The notes under the pieces: model-generated
The model's database searches: none
The model's input: only the letters and a program-made list of their open reading frames with translations
What the model was told of the DNA's origin: nothing
Translations under genes and position numbers: made by a program
NCBI RefSeq assembly: GCF_000187585.1
Contig: NZ_GL732463.1
Location: forward strand, 1,426,944-1,490,943
Direction of reading: 5' to 3'
Length of the DNA stretch: 64,000 nt
DNA from: Streptococcus peroris ATCC 700780
Lineage (GTDB): Bacteria; Bacillota; Bacilli; Lactobacillales; Streptococcaceae
Shown here: positions 8,889 through 17,342 of the stretch, piece by piece
How positions within the stretch are numbered: the stretch's first letter is position 1
How the letters are laid out: every line of letters starts with the position of its first letter

Positions 8889-11390
8889 ATGAGTTTTTAC
8901 AATCATAAAGAAATCGAGCCCAAGTGGCAAAAATACTGGGCTGACAATCACACTTTTAAGACAGGAACAGATGCTTCAAAACCTAAGTTTTATGCGCTTG
9001 ACATGTTCCCTTACCCATCTGGAGCGGGTCTTCACGTAGGACACCCAGAAGGTTATACAGCGACAGATATCCTTAGCCGTTTCAAACGCGCCCAAGGCTA
9101 CAATGTCCTTCACCCAATGGGCTGGGATGCCTTTGGTTTGCCTGCGGAGCAATATGCTATGGATACTGGTAATGACCCAGCGGAATTCACAGCGGAAAAC
9201 ATTGCTAACTTCAAACGACAAATCAATGCACTCGGATTCTCATACGACTGGGACCGTGAAGTCAATACGACAGATCCGAACTACTACAAGTGGACGCAAT
9301 GGATCTTCACTAAGCTTTACGAAAAAGGTTTGGCTTATGAAGCTGAAGTGCCAGTAAACTGGGTGGAAGAATTGGGAACAGCTATTGCCAACGAAGAAGT
9401 TCTTTCAGATGGAACCTCTGAGCGTGGTGGCTATCCAGTTGTCCGCAAACCAATGCGCCAATGGATGCTTAAAATTACTGCCTATGCGGAACGCTTGCTG
9501 ACTGACTTGGATGAGTTGGACTGGCCAGAGTCTATCAAGGACATGCAACGCAACTGGATTGGAAAATCAACTGGTGCTAATGTCACCTTCAAAGTGAAAG
9601 GGACTGATAAGGAATTCACCGTCTTTACAACACGTCCTGATACTCTTTTTGGTGCGACTTTCACCGTCTTGGCTCCTGAGCATGAACTAGTAGATGCCAT
9701 CACAACACCTGAACAAGCTAAGGCTGTAGCGGACTACAAACACCAAGCCAGCCTTAAATCAGACTTGGCTCGTACAGACCTTGCCAAGGAAAAAACAGGG
9801 GTTTGGACGGGTGCTTATGCCGTCAATCCTGTCAATGGGAAAGAAATTCCAATCTGGATTGCCGACTACGTTCTTGCTAGCTACGGTACTGGTGCTGTTA
9901 TGGCCGTTCCTGCCCACGATCAACGTGACTGGGAATTTGCTAAACAGTTTGATCTTCCAATTGTAGAAGTGCTCGAAGGTGGCAACGTAGCAGAAGCTGC
10001 CTACACAGAAGATGGCCTTCACGTCAATTCTGACTTCTTGGATGGTCTCAACAAAGAAGACGCGATTGCTAAAATTGTGGCTTGGTTGGAAGAAAAAGGC
10101 TGTGGTCAAGAAAAGGTTACCTACCGTCTCCGTGACTGGCTCTTTAGCCGTCAACGTTACTGGGGGGAACCAATCCCAATCATTCATTGGGAAGACGGAA
10201 CTTCAACAGCCGTTCCAGAAAGTGAACTCCCACTTGTCTTGCCAGTCACCAAGGACATCCGCCCTTCAGGTACTGGTGAAAGCCCGCTAGCTAACTTGAC
10301 AGACTGGCTGGAAGTGACTCGTGAAGATGGTGTCAAAGGTCGTCGTGAAACCAATACCATGCCACAATGGGCTGGTTCTAGTTGGTATTACCTTCGCTAC
10401 ATTGACCCACACAACACAGAAAAATTGGCTGATGAGGACCTCCTCAAACAATGGTTGCCAGTCGATATTTACGTGGGTGGTGCAGAACATGCTGTACTTC
10501 ACTTGCTTTACGCTCGTTTCTGGCACAAGTTCCTCTATGATCTCGGTGTTGTTCCGACTAAAGAGCCGTTCCAAAAACTCTTTAACCAAGGCATGATTTT
10601 GGGAACAAGCTACCGTGACCACCGTGGTGCCCTTGTGGCGACTGATAAGGTTGAAAAACGTGACGGTTCCTTCTTCCACATGGAAACAGGGGAAGAATTG
10701 GAGCAAGCACCAGCCAAGATGTCTAAATCCCTCAAGAACGTGGTGAACCCAGACGATGTGGTGGAACAATACGGTGCCGATACCCTTCGTGTCTATGAAA
10801 TGTTCATGGGACCACTTGATGCTTCGATCGCTTGGTCAGAAGAAGGTCTGGAAGGAAGTCGTAAGTTCCTCGACCGTGTTTACCGTTTGATCACAAGTAA
10901 GGAAATCGTTGCGGAAAACAATGGCGCTCTAGACAAGGTTTATAATGAAACCGTAAAAGCTGTCACAGAGCAAATCGAGTCCATGAAGTTCAATACAGCT
11001 ATTGCCCAACTCATGGTCTTTATCAACGCGGCTAACAAGGAAGATAAACTCTATGTGGACTATGCCAAAGGCTTCGTCCAATTGATTGCCCCATTTGCCC
11101 CTCACTTGGCAGAAGAACTCTGGCAAACAGTCGCAGCAACGGGTGAGTCCATCTCTTACGTAGCTTGGCCAACATGGGACGAAAGCAAATTGATTGAAGA
11201 CGAAATCGAAATCGTCGTCCAAATCAAAGGTAAAGTTCGTGCTAAACTCATGGTAGCTAAAGACCTTTCACGCGAAGAATTGCAAGAAATTGCTCTCGCT
11301 GACGAAAAAGTCAAAGCAGAGATTGACGGTAAAGAAATCGTGAAAGTAATTGCGGTACCTAATAAACTCGTTAATATTGTCGTTAAATAA
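8889..11390 (+). CDS. leuS: Leucyl-tRNA synthetase
   Basis: Class I aminoacyl-tRNA synthetase that charges tRNA-Leu. It is 833 residues long, the normal bacterial size. The HIGH-type motif HVGH is at residues 49-52 and KMSKS at about 611-615. Between them lie the editing insertion ([12 protein letters not shown]) and the catalytic [11 protein letters not shown] segment. The start ATG has TTGGAGAG upstream. The codon use is highly biased, as in expressed housekeeping genes. Oddity: the last ten codons are repeated 85 bp downstream at 11443-11475 with synonymous differences, suggesting that the present 3' end replaced an older one. Confidence 0.98.
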   Translation: MSFYNHKEIEPKWQKYWADNHTFKTGTDASKPKFYALDMFPYPSGAGLHVGHPEGYTATDILSRFKRAQGYNVLHPMGWDAFGLPAEQYAMDTGNDPAEFTAENIANFKRQINALGFSYDWDREVNTTDPNYYKWTQWIFTKLYEKGLAYEAEVPVNWVEELGTAIANEEVLSDGTSERGGYPVVRKPMRQWMLKITAYAERLLTDLDELDWPESIKDMQRNWIGKSTGANVTFKVKGTDKEFTVFTTRPDTLFGATFTVLAPEHELVDAITTPEQAKAVADYKHQASLKSDLARTDLAKEKTGVWTGAYAVNPVNGKEIPIWIADYVLASYGTGAVMAVPAHDQRDWEFAKQFDLPIVEVLEGGNVAEAAYTEDGLHVNSDFLDGLNKEDAIAKIVAWLEEKGCGQEKVTYRLRDWLFSRQRYWGEPIPIIHWEDGTSTAVPESELPLVLPVTKDIRPSGTGESPLANLTDWLEVTREDGVKGRRETNTMPQWAGSSWYYLRYIDPHNTEKLADEDLLKQWLPVDIYVGGAEHAVLHLLYARFWHKFLYDLGVVPTKEPFQKLFNQGMILGTSYRDHRGALVATDKVEKRDGSFFHMETGEELEQAPAKMSKSLKNVVNPDDVVEQYGADTLRVYEMFMGPLDASIAWSEEGLEGSRKFLDRVYRLITSKEIVAENNGALDKVYNETVKAVTEQIESMKFNTAIAQLMVFINAANKEDKLYVDYAKGFVQLIAPFAPHLAEELWQTVAATGESISYVAWPTWDESKLIEDEIEIVVQIKGKVRAKLMVAKDLSREELQEIALADEKVKAEIDGKEIVKVIAVPNKLVNIVVK

Positions 11391-11442
11391 CGAGTTTATT
11401 AGCTCTATCTGCCACCTTCAATAGTCCACTGGACTATTGAAG
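11391..11442. repeat. Inserted boxB-like palindrome behind leuS
   Basis: This 52-nt segment separates the two leuS tails. It holds a perfect 12-bp inverted repeat with one central base at 11416-11440 (arms TTCAATAGTCCA and TGGACTATTGAA). Its left flank AGCTCTATCTGCCACC resembles the flank of the pneumococcal boxB module from memory. The first bases (CGAGTTTATTA) also pair with the last leuS codons to form a long hairpin. Confidence 0.55.
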
Positions 11443-11475
11443 CCAACTAAGCTTGTAAATATCGTAACGAAATAA
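11443..11475 (+). pseudogene. Remnant second copy of the leuS 3' end
   Basis: In frame this stretch reads PTKLVNIVTK then stop, against [10 protein letters not shown] then stop at the real leuS end. The two 33-mers match at 24 positions and most differences are synonymous. It has no start codon and is not translated as leuS. It looks like the displaced original 3' end. Confidence 0.8.
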
Positions 11476-11479
11476 ATTT

Positions 11480-11515
11480 AAAAGTCCTTCAGAGTAGAAT
11501 CTGGAGGATTTTTAA
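11480..11515 (+). terminator. leuS terminator
   Basis: Hairpin TCCTTCAGA / TCTGGAGGA followed by a T run. It follows the old leuS tail at normal distance, which supports the idea that the insertion came between the gene and its terminator. Confidence 0.75.
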
Positions 11516-11546
11516 TCAAAAAATATAATTCTATTCCCACTATCGC

Positions 11547-11576
11547 ACCACTTAACCTGGCATTTTAACCACTTGT
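11547..11576 (+). promoter_or_regulatory. LytTR-type direct repeat operator
   Basis: ACCACTT occurs at 11547-11553 and 11568-11574, a 21-bp period. This fits LytTR-family sites, which are about 9-bp direct repeats separated by about 12 bp. It lies about 33 bp upstream of a TGTTAGACT extended -10 (11607-11615) that would drive the ABC exporter operon. The LytTR gene is third in that operon. Confidence 0.55.
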
Positions 11577-11581
11577 CTTCG

Positions 11582-11609
11582 AAAGCCGTTTTTCCGACGG
11601 CTTTTTTGT
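11582..11609 (+). terminator. Second hairpin terminator before the exporter operon
   Basis: AAAGCCGT - TTTTCCG - ACGGCTTTTTT forms a strong rho-independent terminator. Its T run overlaps the inferred -10 region of the ABC exporter operon. Confidence 0.75.
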
Positions 11610-11640
11610 TAGACTAAATGTGTTAGAAGGAGGGAGAAAT

Positions 11641-12507
11641 ATGATTTTACAAGCTAATCATTTAACAAAACGATACGGTAATCACACGGCTGTTGACGAT
11701 ATTCAGTTACAGTTTGAAAAAGGAAGTTTCAATGCTATTTTAGGTCCCAACGGTGCAGGAAAATCAACAACTATTTCCATGTTAATCGGTTTGAAAGAAG
11801 CAACACAAGGTCAGGTGCTATATGCACCAAATACGAAAATCGGAGTTGTTTTTCAAGCTAGTGTACTGGACGAGATGTTGACAGTTAGGGAAAATCTCAC
11901 GATTCGTGCTCAACAGTATAAGGGGGTTGAAGCAAATCGTGTAGAGGATTTGATTCATCAACTGGGTTTGACTGCTTTCCAGAAACAACTCTATGGAACT
12001 TTGTCAGGTGGGCAAAAGCGTCGGGTTGATATCGCGCGTGCTCTTCTTTCACAACCAGATATCCTTTTCTTGGATGAGCCAACAACGGGACTCGATATTC
12101 AGACTCGCAAATCTATCTGGGATCTCCTGTATCGACTACAAAAGGATGAAGGGATGACCATTGTTTTAACGACGCATTATCTGGATGAAGCTGATGAAGC
12201 GGATCAGATCTATATCGTTGATCATGGAAAAGTAATTGCGAAAGGTTCTGCGACAGCTATCAAGAGTCAGTACGCATCTAATATCCTAAAAATTCGTTTT
12301 AAAGTAATGAAGGACTTAGAAAAATGGCTACAGACTGAAATGACAGTAGAAGCAGAAAATGAGTTGGAATATCTTTTTTATCCAAGGACATCACAGGAAG
12401 CCATTGAATATTTGGCACAAGTTCGAGAGGAAATTGATTCTTTTGAGTTTCGTCCAGGTACTATGGATGATGCCTTTATCGCTCTAACAGGAAGAGAGGT
12501 TCGCTAA
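11641..12507 (+). CDS. ABC exporter ATP-binding protein (DrrA/CcmA type)
   Basis: Cytoplasmic ATPase of 288 residues. Walker A GPNGAGKST is near residue 38, followed by signature LSGGQKRR, Walker B ILFLDEP and the H-loop TTHYLDEADEAD. The C-terminal 70 residues are the variable tail of this exporter group. A GTG seven codons upstream is in frame, but AAGGAGGG sits 6 bases before ATG 11641, so that start is chosen. Its stop overlaps the permease ATG. With the permease and the LytTR/DUF3021 pair it forms a four-gene operon. Substrate unknown; drug, bacteriocin or lipid export are possible. Confidence 0.9.
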   Translation: MILQANHLTKRYGNHTAVDDIQLQFEKGSFNAILGPNGAGKSTTISMLIGLKEATQGQVLYAPNTKIGVVFQASVLDEMLTVRENLTIRAQQYKGVEANRVEDLIHQLGLTAFQKQLYGTLSGGQKRRVDIARALLSQPDILFLDEPTTGLDIQTRKSIWDLLYRLQKDEGMTIVLTTHYLDEADEADQIYIVDHGKVIAKGSATAIKSQYASNILKIRFKVMKDLEKWLQTEMTVEAENELEYLFYPRTSQEAIEYLAQVREEIDSFEFRPGTMDDAFIALTGREVR

Positions 12508-13349
12508 TGTTAGCTTTATTGAAACGGAATTTTACCTTATATTTTCGTAATCGTTCAGGAGTGTTTTTCTCATTATTGGGGGCATTGATTTCCTTCCTCC
12601 TTTATATCATTTTTCTGCAGAAGAACTTGACGGATGCTTGGTCCCAACTCCCTGATAAAACGAGCCTTTTAAATAATTGGCTGATGGGTGGAACCTTGGC
12701 TGTGACTGGGATTACAACTAGTTTTACGGCTCTTACACAAATGGTGCAGGATCGTGAACATCAAGTGGATCAAGATTTATTCTTGACAGATTTAGGTAGC
12801 TGGGGCTTACAGGCCTCCTATCTAATCAGCAGTATTGTCATTTCTTTTGTGATGCAGTTGTTTATGTTTGTGGTGATGAGCCTGTATTTTCAGGAGAGCC
12901 CAGTTTTGAGTCATCTAGCAGAAGTGGCTTTGATCATGTTGCTCAGTAGTGTGCTTTCTAGCTTGGTCAATGCTATTTTGATACACCGTTTTCAATCTGT
13001 GGATAGTCTTGGAAAGCTAGCCACTATAGTGGGAACAGCTTCTGGATTTCTAGTGGGGACTTATGTCCCTCTAGGAGTGTTGCCTAACTTTGCCCAACTT
13101 CTTATGAAGTGTACACCTGCAACCTATATTGCCTCTCTCTATCGACAAGTCCTTATGAAAGAACAACTAGCAGATACCTTTATCGGGAATAGCGATTTAT
13201 TAACAGAATTTCAAGAAAAAATGGGGATCGAGTTAAAATGGCAGGAGCTGTTGACAAAGGAGAAAACATATCTTATAGTGGTAAGTATCAGTCTTGTAGC
13301 TATCCTTCTTTGGCTTTTATTGGTTAAAGTGTCTAGCAAGAGAAAATAA
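12507..13349 (+). CDS. ABC-2 type exporter permease
   Basis: Membrane partner of the preceding ATPase, 280 residues, about six transmembrane segments. The N-terminus MLALLKRNFTLYFRNRSGVFFS is the usual cytoplasmic lead-in of ABC-2 permeases. An extracellular or membrane-embedded loop with VPLGVLPNFAQ and a C-terminal transmembrane helix ending in KVSSKRK follow. Start overlaps the ATPase stop (TAATG). It is followed after 18 nt by the LytTR gene. Confidence 0.88.
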   Translation: MLALLKRNFTLYFRNRSGVFFSLLGALISFLLYIIFLQKNLTDAWSQLPDKTSLLNNWLMGGTLAVTGITTSFTALTQMVQDREHQVDQDLFLTDLGSWGLQASYLISSIVISFVMQLFMFVVMSLYFQESPVLSHLAEVALIMLLSSVLSSLVNAILIHRFQSVDSLGKLATIVGTASGFLVGTYVPLGVLPNFAQLLMKCTPATYIASLYRQVLMKEQLADTFIGNSDLLTEFQEKMGIELKWQELLTKEKTYLIVVSISLVAILLWLLLVKVSSKRK

Positions 13350-13367
13350 AGATGTACGGGAGTAAAG

Positions 13368-13823
13368 ATGAAGATTCATTTTGAGATAACCCCAGAATTT
13401 TCAGAAAAAGATCCTCACATTCTCATTCAGGCAGCTCAGTTAACTGACCAAGCTCGAGAAGTGATGGATTATTTAGAACAATTTTCAACTGTCAATCAGG
13501 TAGTGATTCCCATCCGAACAGATGACCAATTGGTTATGGTGAAGATTGAAGAGATTATCATGGCGGATATTGATAAAAATGTATTAACCATTTATACCGT
13601 TGATGGGCTTTATATGACTAAGGAAACCTTGATAAACTTTCAAAATCGGGTTAATCGCCGGAATTTCCTGCAGATATCCCGTCACGCCGTTATCAATATT
13701 GACCATTTAGAATCCTTATCGGATAGTTTTTCAGGAAATATGATGGCTAAGTTGACACGGGGCATAAAATCTAGTGTGAGTCGGAAATATGTCAAGTCCT
13801 TAATGGATTATTTAGGTTTATAG
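13368..13823 (+). CDS. LytTR-domain DNA-binding regulator, no receiver domain
   Basis: Transcription regulator of 151 residues. The C-terminal half (about 55-150) is a LytTR domain with VKIEEIIMADID, TLINFQNRVN, FLQISRHAVINIDHLESL and the terminal SRKYVKSLMDYLGL. There is no receiver domain, so it is not a classical response regulator. Together with the next gene it forms a LytTR regulatory system, in which a membrane partner restrains the regulator. A likely operator is the direct repeat at 11547-11576 upstream of its own operon. A second pair of the same type is at 56.6-57.5 kb. Confidence 0.88.
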   Translation: MKIHFEITPEFSEKDPHILIQAAQLTDQAREVMDYLEQFSTVNQVVIPIRTDDQLVMVKIEEIIMADIDKNVLTIYTVDGLYMTKETLINFQNRVNRRNFLQISRHAVINIDHLESLSDSFSGNMMAKLTRGIKSSVSRKYVKSLMDYLGL

Positions 13824-13829
13824 GAGAAA

Positions 13830-14261
13830 ATGATGAAACGCTTGATAGCTTATTTTGTAACAGGTATGCGGACAGGCTCCTTCTTTTACTTGGGGTTGGT
13901 TTTGCTAGCTCATATTTTCCCTAGCATTATCTATCCAGCCTTTAATGTTAGGAATATTTTAGCCATTTTTTTGATGAGTGGTACCATGGGGATTTTGTCA
14001 GTCATGATTGAGGAACTAGAATTTCTAGCTTATAGCTTACGCGTGGTCTTGCATATACTAGTGACAGCTGTCATTTTAGTTTTGACCTGCCTATTTTTTG
14101 GCTGGGGAGTCGCTTTGCTCAGCCCTGTCCATTGGCTTATCTTCTTGTTGATTTATGGCCTTATCTGGCTCTATCAGATTTGGCAAACCCACAAGCAAAC
14201 CCAGAAGATTAACCAAGCTTTAAAAGATAAACGAAAGCATGTTGCAAGTTTAGAATTTTAA
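13830..14261 (+). CDS. DUF3021 membrane protein, partner of LytTR regulator
   Basis: Membrane protein of 143 residues with four hydrophobic segments and a basic C-terminus (KQTQKINQALKDKRK). It fits DUF3021, a family encoded directly after LytTR regulators in lactic acid bacteria. By analogy with HdrM and BrsM of Streptococcus mutans it may hold its regulator inactive at the membrane. It starts 6 nt after the regulator. Two adjacent ATG codons make the exact start uncertain by one residue. Confidence 0.82.
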   Translation: MMKRLIAYFVTGMRTGSFFYLGLVLLAHIFPSIIYPAFNVRNILAIFLMSGTMGILSVMIEELEFLAYSLRVVLHILVTAVILVLTCLFFGWGVALLSPVHWLIFLLIYGLIWLYQIWQTHKQTQKINQALKDKRKHVASLEF

Positions 14262-14347
14262 GCATTCCAGTAGATTGATTCTTGGTTTTAATTTTCACTA
14301 AATTGTGGTATAGTAACTCCAGAAATGAAAACAGTAAGGAGAAAGCT

Positions 14348-15040
14348 ATGCCAGTAAATGAATACGGTCAGATGGTTGGGGAACCTGTAGATGATACACC
14401 TGGAGTTTTGCCTTCACTTGTACGGATAGAAGGGCAATATACGATTATAGAAGCTCTATCGGTGGAAAAGCATACAGAGGATTTATTAGCTGTCTATGGC
14501 CCAGATAGTCCTCGTGAGATGTGGACCTACCTTTTTCAACCACCTGTGGCTAATTTAGAAGAGTTAATGGTAGCTTTAAAGCAGATGATTGAGCGAAAGG
14601 ATCGCTTTTACTACGCGATTATCGATAAAGCGACTGGTAAAGCACTGGGGACTTTTTCTCTCATGCGTATTGACCCAGCCAATCGCGTCATTGAAGTTGG
14701 AGCAGTGACCTTTTCTCCGGCTCTCAAACAGACCAGGATGGGGACAGAAGCCCACTATTTGCTAGCTCGTTATGTCTTTGAAGAGCTTAACTATCGCCGT
14801 TATGAGTGGAAGTGCGATGCTCTCAATCTTCCATCTAGAAAAGCAGCAGAGCGTTTGGGCTTTATCTACGAGGGAACCTTCCGTCAAGCTGTCATCTATA
14901 AAGGTCGCACTAGAGATACGGATTGGATGTCTATGATCGATAAGGACTGGCCAAAGGTCAAAGCACGTTTTGAAGCGTGGTTAAAATCTGAGAATTTTGA
15001 TGAAGAAGGCCATCAATTGAAATCTCTTAGAGAATGTTAG
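14348..15040 (+). CDS. GNAT acetyltransferase, RimJ/RimL-like
   Basis: Predicted acetyl-CoA-dependent N-acetyltransferase of 230 residues. The core has ATGKALGTFSLMRID, IEVGAVTFSPALKQTRMGTEA (acetyl-CoA loop) and WKCDALNLPSRKAAERLGF, then FRQAVIYKGRTRDTDWMSM, the pattern of the RimJ/RimL-like class that acts on small molecules or proteins. A longer in-frame start exists upstream, but ATG 14348 has TAAGGAGAAAG just before it. Its last codons overlap an upstream in-frame start of the next GNAT gene. Substrate unknown. Confidence 0.88.
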   Translation: MPVNEYGQMVGEPVDDTPGVLPSLVRIEGQYTIIEALSVEKHTEDLLAVYGPDSPREMWTYLFQPPVANLEELMVALKQMIERKDRFYYAIIDKATGKALGTFSLMRIDPANRVIEVGAVTFSPALKQTRMGTEAHYLLARYVFEELNYRRYEWKCDALNLPSRKAAERLGFIYEGTFRQAVIYKGRTRDTDWMSMIDKDWPKVKARFEAWLKSENFDEEGHQLKSLREC

Positions 15041-15051
15041 AAAGGTTTGCT

Positions 15052-15468
15052 ATGATTAATATTACAAAAGAAACATCTGTTTCAATTGATGACGTTTTAC
15101 ATCTCTATCAGGCAGTTGGTTGGACAAACTATACCAATCAGCCACAGATGCTGGAGCAATCCTTGTCTCATTCGCTAGCGACTTATCTTGCCCGTGATGG
15201 TGAGGAAATCGTTGGTGTCGTTCGCTTGATTGGAGATGGCTTTTCATCGGTTTTTGTCCAGGATTTGATTGTTTTGCCTAGCTATCAGCGCCAAGGGATT
15301 GGTAGCGCCTTGATGAAAAAGGCTTTAGGGGATTTCAAAGATGCCTACCAAGTCCAATTAGCGACTGATCAGACAGAAAAAACCTTGGGTTTTTACCGTT
15401 CTCTGGGATTTGAAACCTTATCTACTTATGATTGTACAGGGATGATTTGGGTGGATCGAAAAAAATAA
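15052..15468 (+). CDS. GNAT acetyltransferase, small type
   Basis: Acetyltransferase of 138 residues. It contains the acetyl-CoA binding motif VLPSYQRQGIGSALM and the C-terminal FYRSLGFETL. ATG 15052 is chosen because GAAAGG lies seven bases upstream; an in-frame ATG at 15034 overlaps the previous gene. Co-transcribed with the preceding GNAT. Substrate unknown. Confidence 0.87.
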   Translation: MINITKETSVSIDDVLHLYQAVGWTNYTNQPQMLEQSLSHSLATYLARDGEEIVGVVRLIGDGFSSVFVQDLIVLPSYQRQGIGSALMKKALGDFKDAYQVQLATDQTEKTLGFYRSLGFETLSTYDCTGMIWVDRKK

Positions 15469-15482
15469 AAAAATTCTTTTAT

Positions 15483-15515
15483 CTTAAGTTAACTTTAAGT
15501 ATTCTTCTGTATCAT
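15483..15515 (+). promoter_or_regulatory. CiaR-dependent promoter of sRNA 1
   Basis: CTTAAG (15483-15488), five bases, TTTAAG (15494-15499), ten bases, then -10 TATCAT (15510-15515). This is the CiaR direct repeat (TTTAAG-N5-TTTAAG) replacing a -35. The same geometry is found at 17304-17336. Confidence 0.8.
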
Positions 15516-15521
15516 GTAATC

Positions 15522-15725
15522 ATTAAATAAAGACCTCCTAATACTCTTTGAAAATCTCACCAACCTTCGTTAGAGTCGACTTACCTAACTTTAGTTATGC
15601 TTGCGTCGCTCTGCCTAGTCTGATTTCGATTTTCATTGAGCAACCTTTATTTAATAAAAATCCTAAACTTTTCTTTTTCATAATAATCTCCCTAAAGAAG
15701 CCACCAAATTCGGTGGCTTTTTTGT
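15522..15725 (+). ncRNA. CiaR-dependent small RNA (csRNA type), long form
   Basis: Predicted transcript of about 204 nt with the csRNA layout: 5' stem, unpaired middle, terminator. The stem arms ATTAAATAAAG (15522-15532) and CTTTATTTAAT (15645-15655) are perfect complements. The middle holds CATAATAATCTCCCTA, complementary to ribosome binding sites and shared exactly with sRNA 2. The end is the terminator AAGCCACC-loop-GGTGGCTT plus T run (15698-15725). The 5' arm is followed by ACCTCCTA, also anti-Shine-Dalgarno. The loop is expanded by a BOX-like insertion. The CiaR sRNAs of pneumococcus base-pair with target mRNAs, including comC. Confidence 0.78.
15538..15642. repeat. BOX-like element inside sRNA 1
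   Basis: The ends read AATACTCTTTGAAAATCTC and GATTTTCATTGAG, matching the outer ends of BOX elements as I remember them, with a divergent interior. The unit sits in the loop of the 5' hairpin of the small RNA. Confidence 0.65.
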
Positions 15726-15741
15726 TTGTAGGCTGGATTTT

Positions 15742-15750
15742 TGCTATAAT
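15742..15750 (+). promoter_or_regulatory. Extended -10 promoter placed for leaderless ruvB mRNA
   Basis: TGCTATAAT ends six bases before the ruvB ATG. Transcription would start at or beside the A of the start codon. The intervening AGGAAC is too close to serve as a normal ribosome binding site. Confidence 0.65.
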
Positions 15751-15756
15751 AGGAAC

Positions 15757-16755
15757 ATGAGTAGAATTTTAGATAATGACATCATGGGTGATGAGGAGTT
15801 GGTAGAACGTACCCTCCGTCCCCAATATTTACGTGAATATATCGGACAGGACAAGGTCAAGGATCAGCTTCAAATCTTTATCGAGGCAGCAAAAATGCGT
15901 GATGAGGCGCTGGACCATGTTCTTTTGTTTGGCCCTCCAGGTCTTGGGAAAACAACCATGGCTTTTGTTATTGCCAATGAACTGGGAGTCAATCTCAAGC
16001 AAACGTCTGGCCCTGTTATCGAAAAAGCTGGTGATCTGGTAGCGATTTTGAATGACTTGGAGCCAGGAGATGTGCTCTTTATCGACGAGATTCATCGCTT
16101 GCCCATGTCAGTAGAAGAGGTACTTTACAGTGCTATGGAAGATTTCTACATCGACATCATGATTGGTGCAGGGGAAGCTAGCCGTAGTGTCCATCTAGAC
16201 TTGCCACCTTTTACCTTGATTGGTGCGACAACACGAGCAGGGATGCTTTCAAATCCTCTTCGTGCCCGTTTTGGGATTACTGGTCATATGGAATACTATA
16301 CCCATGATGACTTGACAGAGATTGTCGAGCGGACGGCAGATATCTTTGAGATGGAAATTACCCATGAAGCTGCTTCGGAGTTGGCTTTACGTAGTCGTGG
16401 GACTCCTCGTATCGCCAATCGTCTCCTCAAGCGCGTGCGCGACTTTGCACAGATTATGGGCGATGGCTTGATTGATGATGTGATTACGGATAAGGCTTTG
16501 ACCATGCTGGATGTAGACCATGAAGGTTTGGACTATGTGGACCAGAAAATTCTTCGCACCATGATTGAGATGTACGGTGGAGGTCCTGTCGGTCTAGGTA
16601 CCCTTTCGGTTAATATCGCTGAAGAGCGTGAGACGGTTGAAGATATGTACGAACCTTACCTGATCCAGAAAGGCTTTATCATGCGAACTCGTTCAGGACG
16701 GGTCGCGACAGCTAAGGCTTATGAACATTTGGGGTATGAATACATTGAAAAATAA
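15757..16755 (+). CDS. ruvB: Holliday junction branch-migration helicase RuvB
   Basis: Hexameric AAA+ motor of 332 residues that drives branch migration with RuvA. Walker [10 protein letters not shown] is at 59-67, Walker [10 protein letters not shown] near 105-113, sensor segment [10 protein letters not shown] and arginine-finger region LRARFG. The C-terminal winged helix contains [20 protein letters not shown]. Length and motifs are complete. It follows an sRNA gene and overlaps the start of the nucleotidyltransferase gene. Its promoter -10 leaves only six bases to the ATG. Confidence 0.98.
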   Translation: MSRILDNDIMGDEELVERTLRPQYLREYIGQDKVKDQLQIFIEAAKMRDEALDHVLLFGPPGLGKTTMAFVIANELGVNLKQTSGPVIEKAGDLVAILNDLEPGDVLFIDEIHRLPMSVEEVLYSAMEDFYIDIMIGAGEASRSVHLDLPPFTLIGATTRAGMLSNPLRARFGITGHMEYYTHDDLTEIVERTADIFEMEITHEAASELALRSRGTPRIANRLLKRVRDFAQIMGDGLIDDVITDKALTMLDVDHEGLDYVDQKILRTMIEMYGGGPVGLGTLSVNIAEERETVEDMYEPYLIQKGFIMRTRSGRVATAKAYEHLGYEYIEK

Positions 16756-17308
16756 GTCTGAAATCTTAGACTCTTTCAAAGAAAATCCTGATATGATGGC
16801 TATTCTGACCATCATCCGTGACTTGGAGTTGAAAGACTCCTGGTTGGCAGCAGGTTCGATCCGAAATTTTATCTGGAATCTCATGTCAGATAAGCCAGCC
16901 TTTGACCGTGATACGGATGTGGATGTAATTTTCTTTGACCCAGATGTCAGTTATGAAGAAACGTTAGCCATAGAGAGACAGTTAAAAAAGGACTTCCCTC
17001 AGTATCAGTGGGAGCTGAAAAATCAAGTCTATATGCACCAACACAGTCCCCATACACCTCCGTATAGAAATTCCTGTGACGCTATGAGTAAGTATCCTGA
17101 ACGTTGTACGGCAGTAGGGCTTCGCTTGCAAGCTGACGCAACTTTAGAGCTCTTTGCTCCTTATGGTTTAGAGGATATTTTGAACTTTCAGGTTTCTCCA
17201 ACTCCCCATTTTTTAGAAAATCAAGACCGAATGAAGCTTTATCAACAGCGTTTATCTAAGAAAAACTGGCGAGAAAAATGGAAAAATCTCACAGTTAAAA
17301 ATACTTAA
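16736..17308 (+). CDS. Nucleotidyltransferase-fold protein (DUF925/NTP_transf_6)
   Basis: Predicted cytosolic protein of 190 residues. It has the fold's features [13 protein letters not shown] and [12 protein letters not shown], with a metal-binding Asp pair in the latter. The middle contains [15 protein letters not shown], typical of this conserved streptococcal family. The start is ambiguous: ATG 16721 and ATG 16736 are both in frame and overlap ruvB; 16736 matches the usual family N-terminus from memory. Its stop codon overlaps the CiaR box of sRNA 2. Function unknown. Confidence 0.8.
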   Translation: MNTLKNKSEILDSFKENPDMMAILTIIRDLELKDSWLAAGSIRNFIWNLMSDKPAFDRDTDVDVIFFDPDVSYEETLAIERQLKKDFPQYQWELKNQVYMHQHSPHTPPYRNSCDAMSKYPERCTAVGLRLQADATLELFAPYGLEDILNFQVSPTPHFLENQDRMKLYQQRLSKKNWREKWKNLTVKNT

Positions 17309-17336
17309 GGAAACTTTAAGATAGGAGCTGTATACT
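17304..17336 (+). promoter_or_regulatory. CiaR-dependent promoter of sRNA 2
   Basis: CTTAAG (17304-17309), five bases, TTTAAG (17315-17320), ten bases, -10 TATACT (17331-17336). It overlaps the stop codon of the nucleotidyltransferase gene. Confidence 0.85.
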
Positions 17337-17342
17337 TATCTC

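Noticed and set aside
9759-10187. 142-codon minus-strand frame within leuS
   Set aside because: It lies wholly inside leuS, has no start signal and no recognisable protein features; many such frames occur opposite biased codons.
10287-10769. 160-codon minus-strand frame within leuS
   Set aside because: Same reason: antisense to strongly biased leuS codons.
15548-15760. 70-codon plus-strand frame before ruvB
   Set aside because: It spans a BOX-like repeat, an sRNA and its terminator; the frame is an accident.
16296-16505. Small minus-strand frame within ruvB
   Set aside because: Shadow of ruvB; no start signal.
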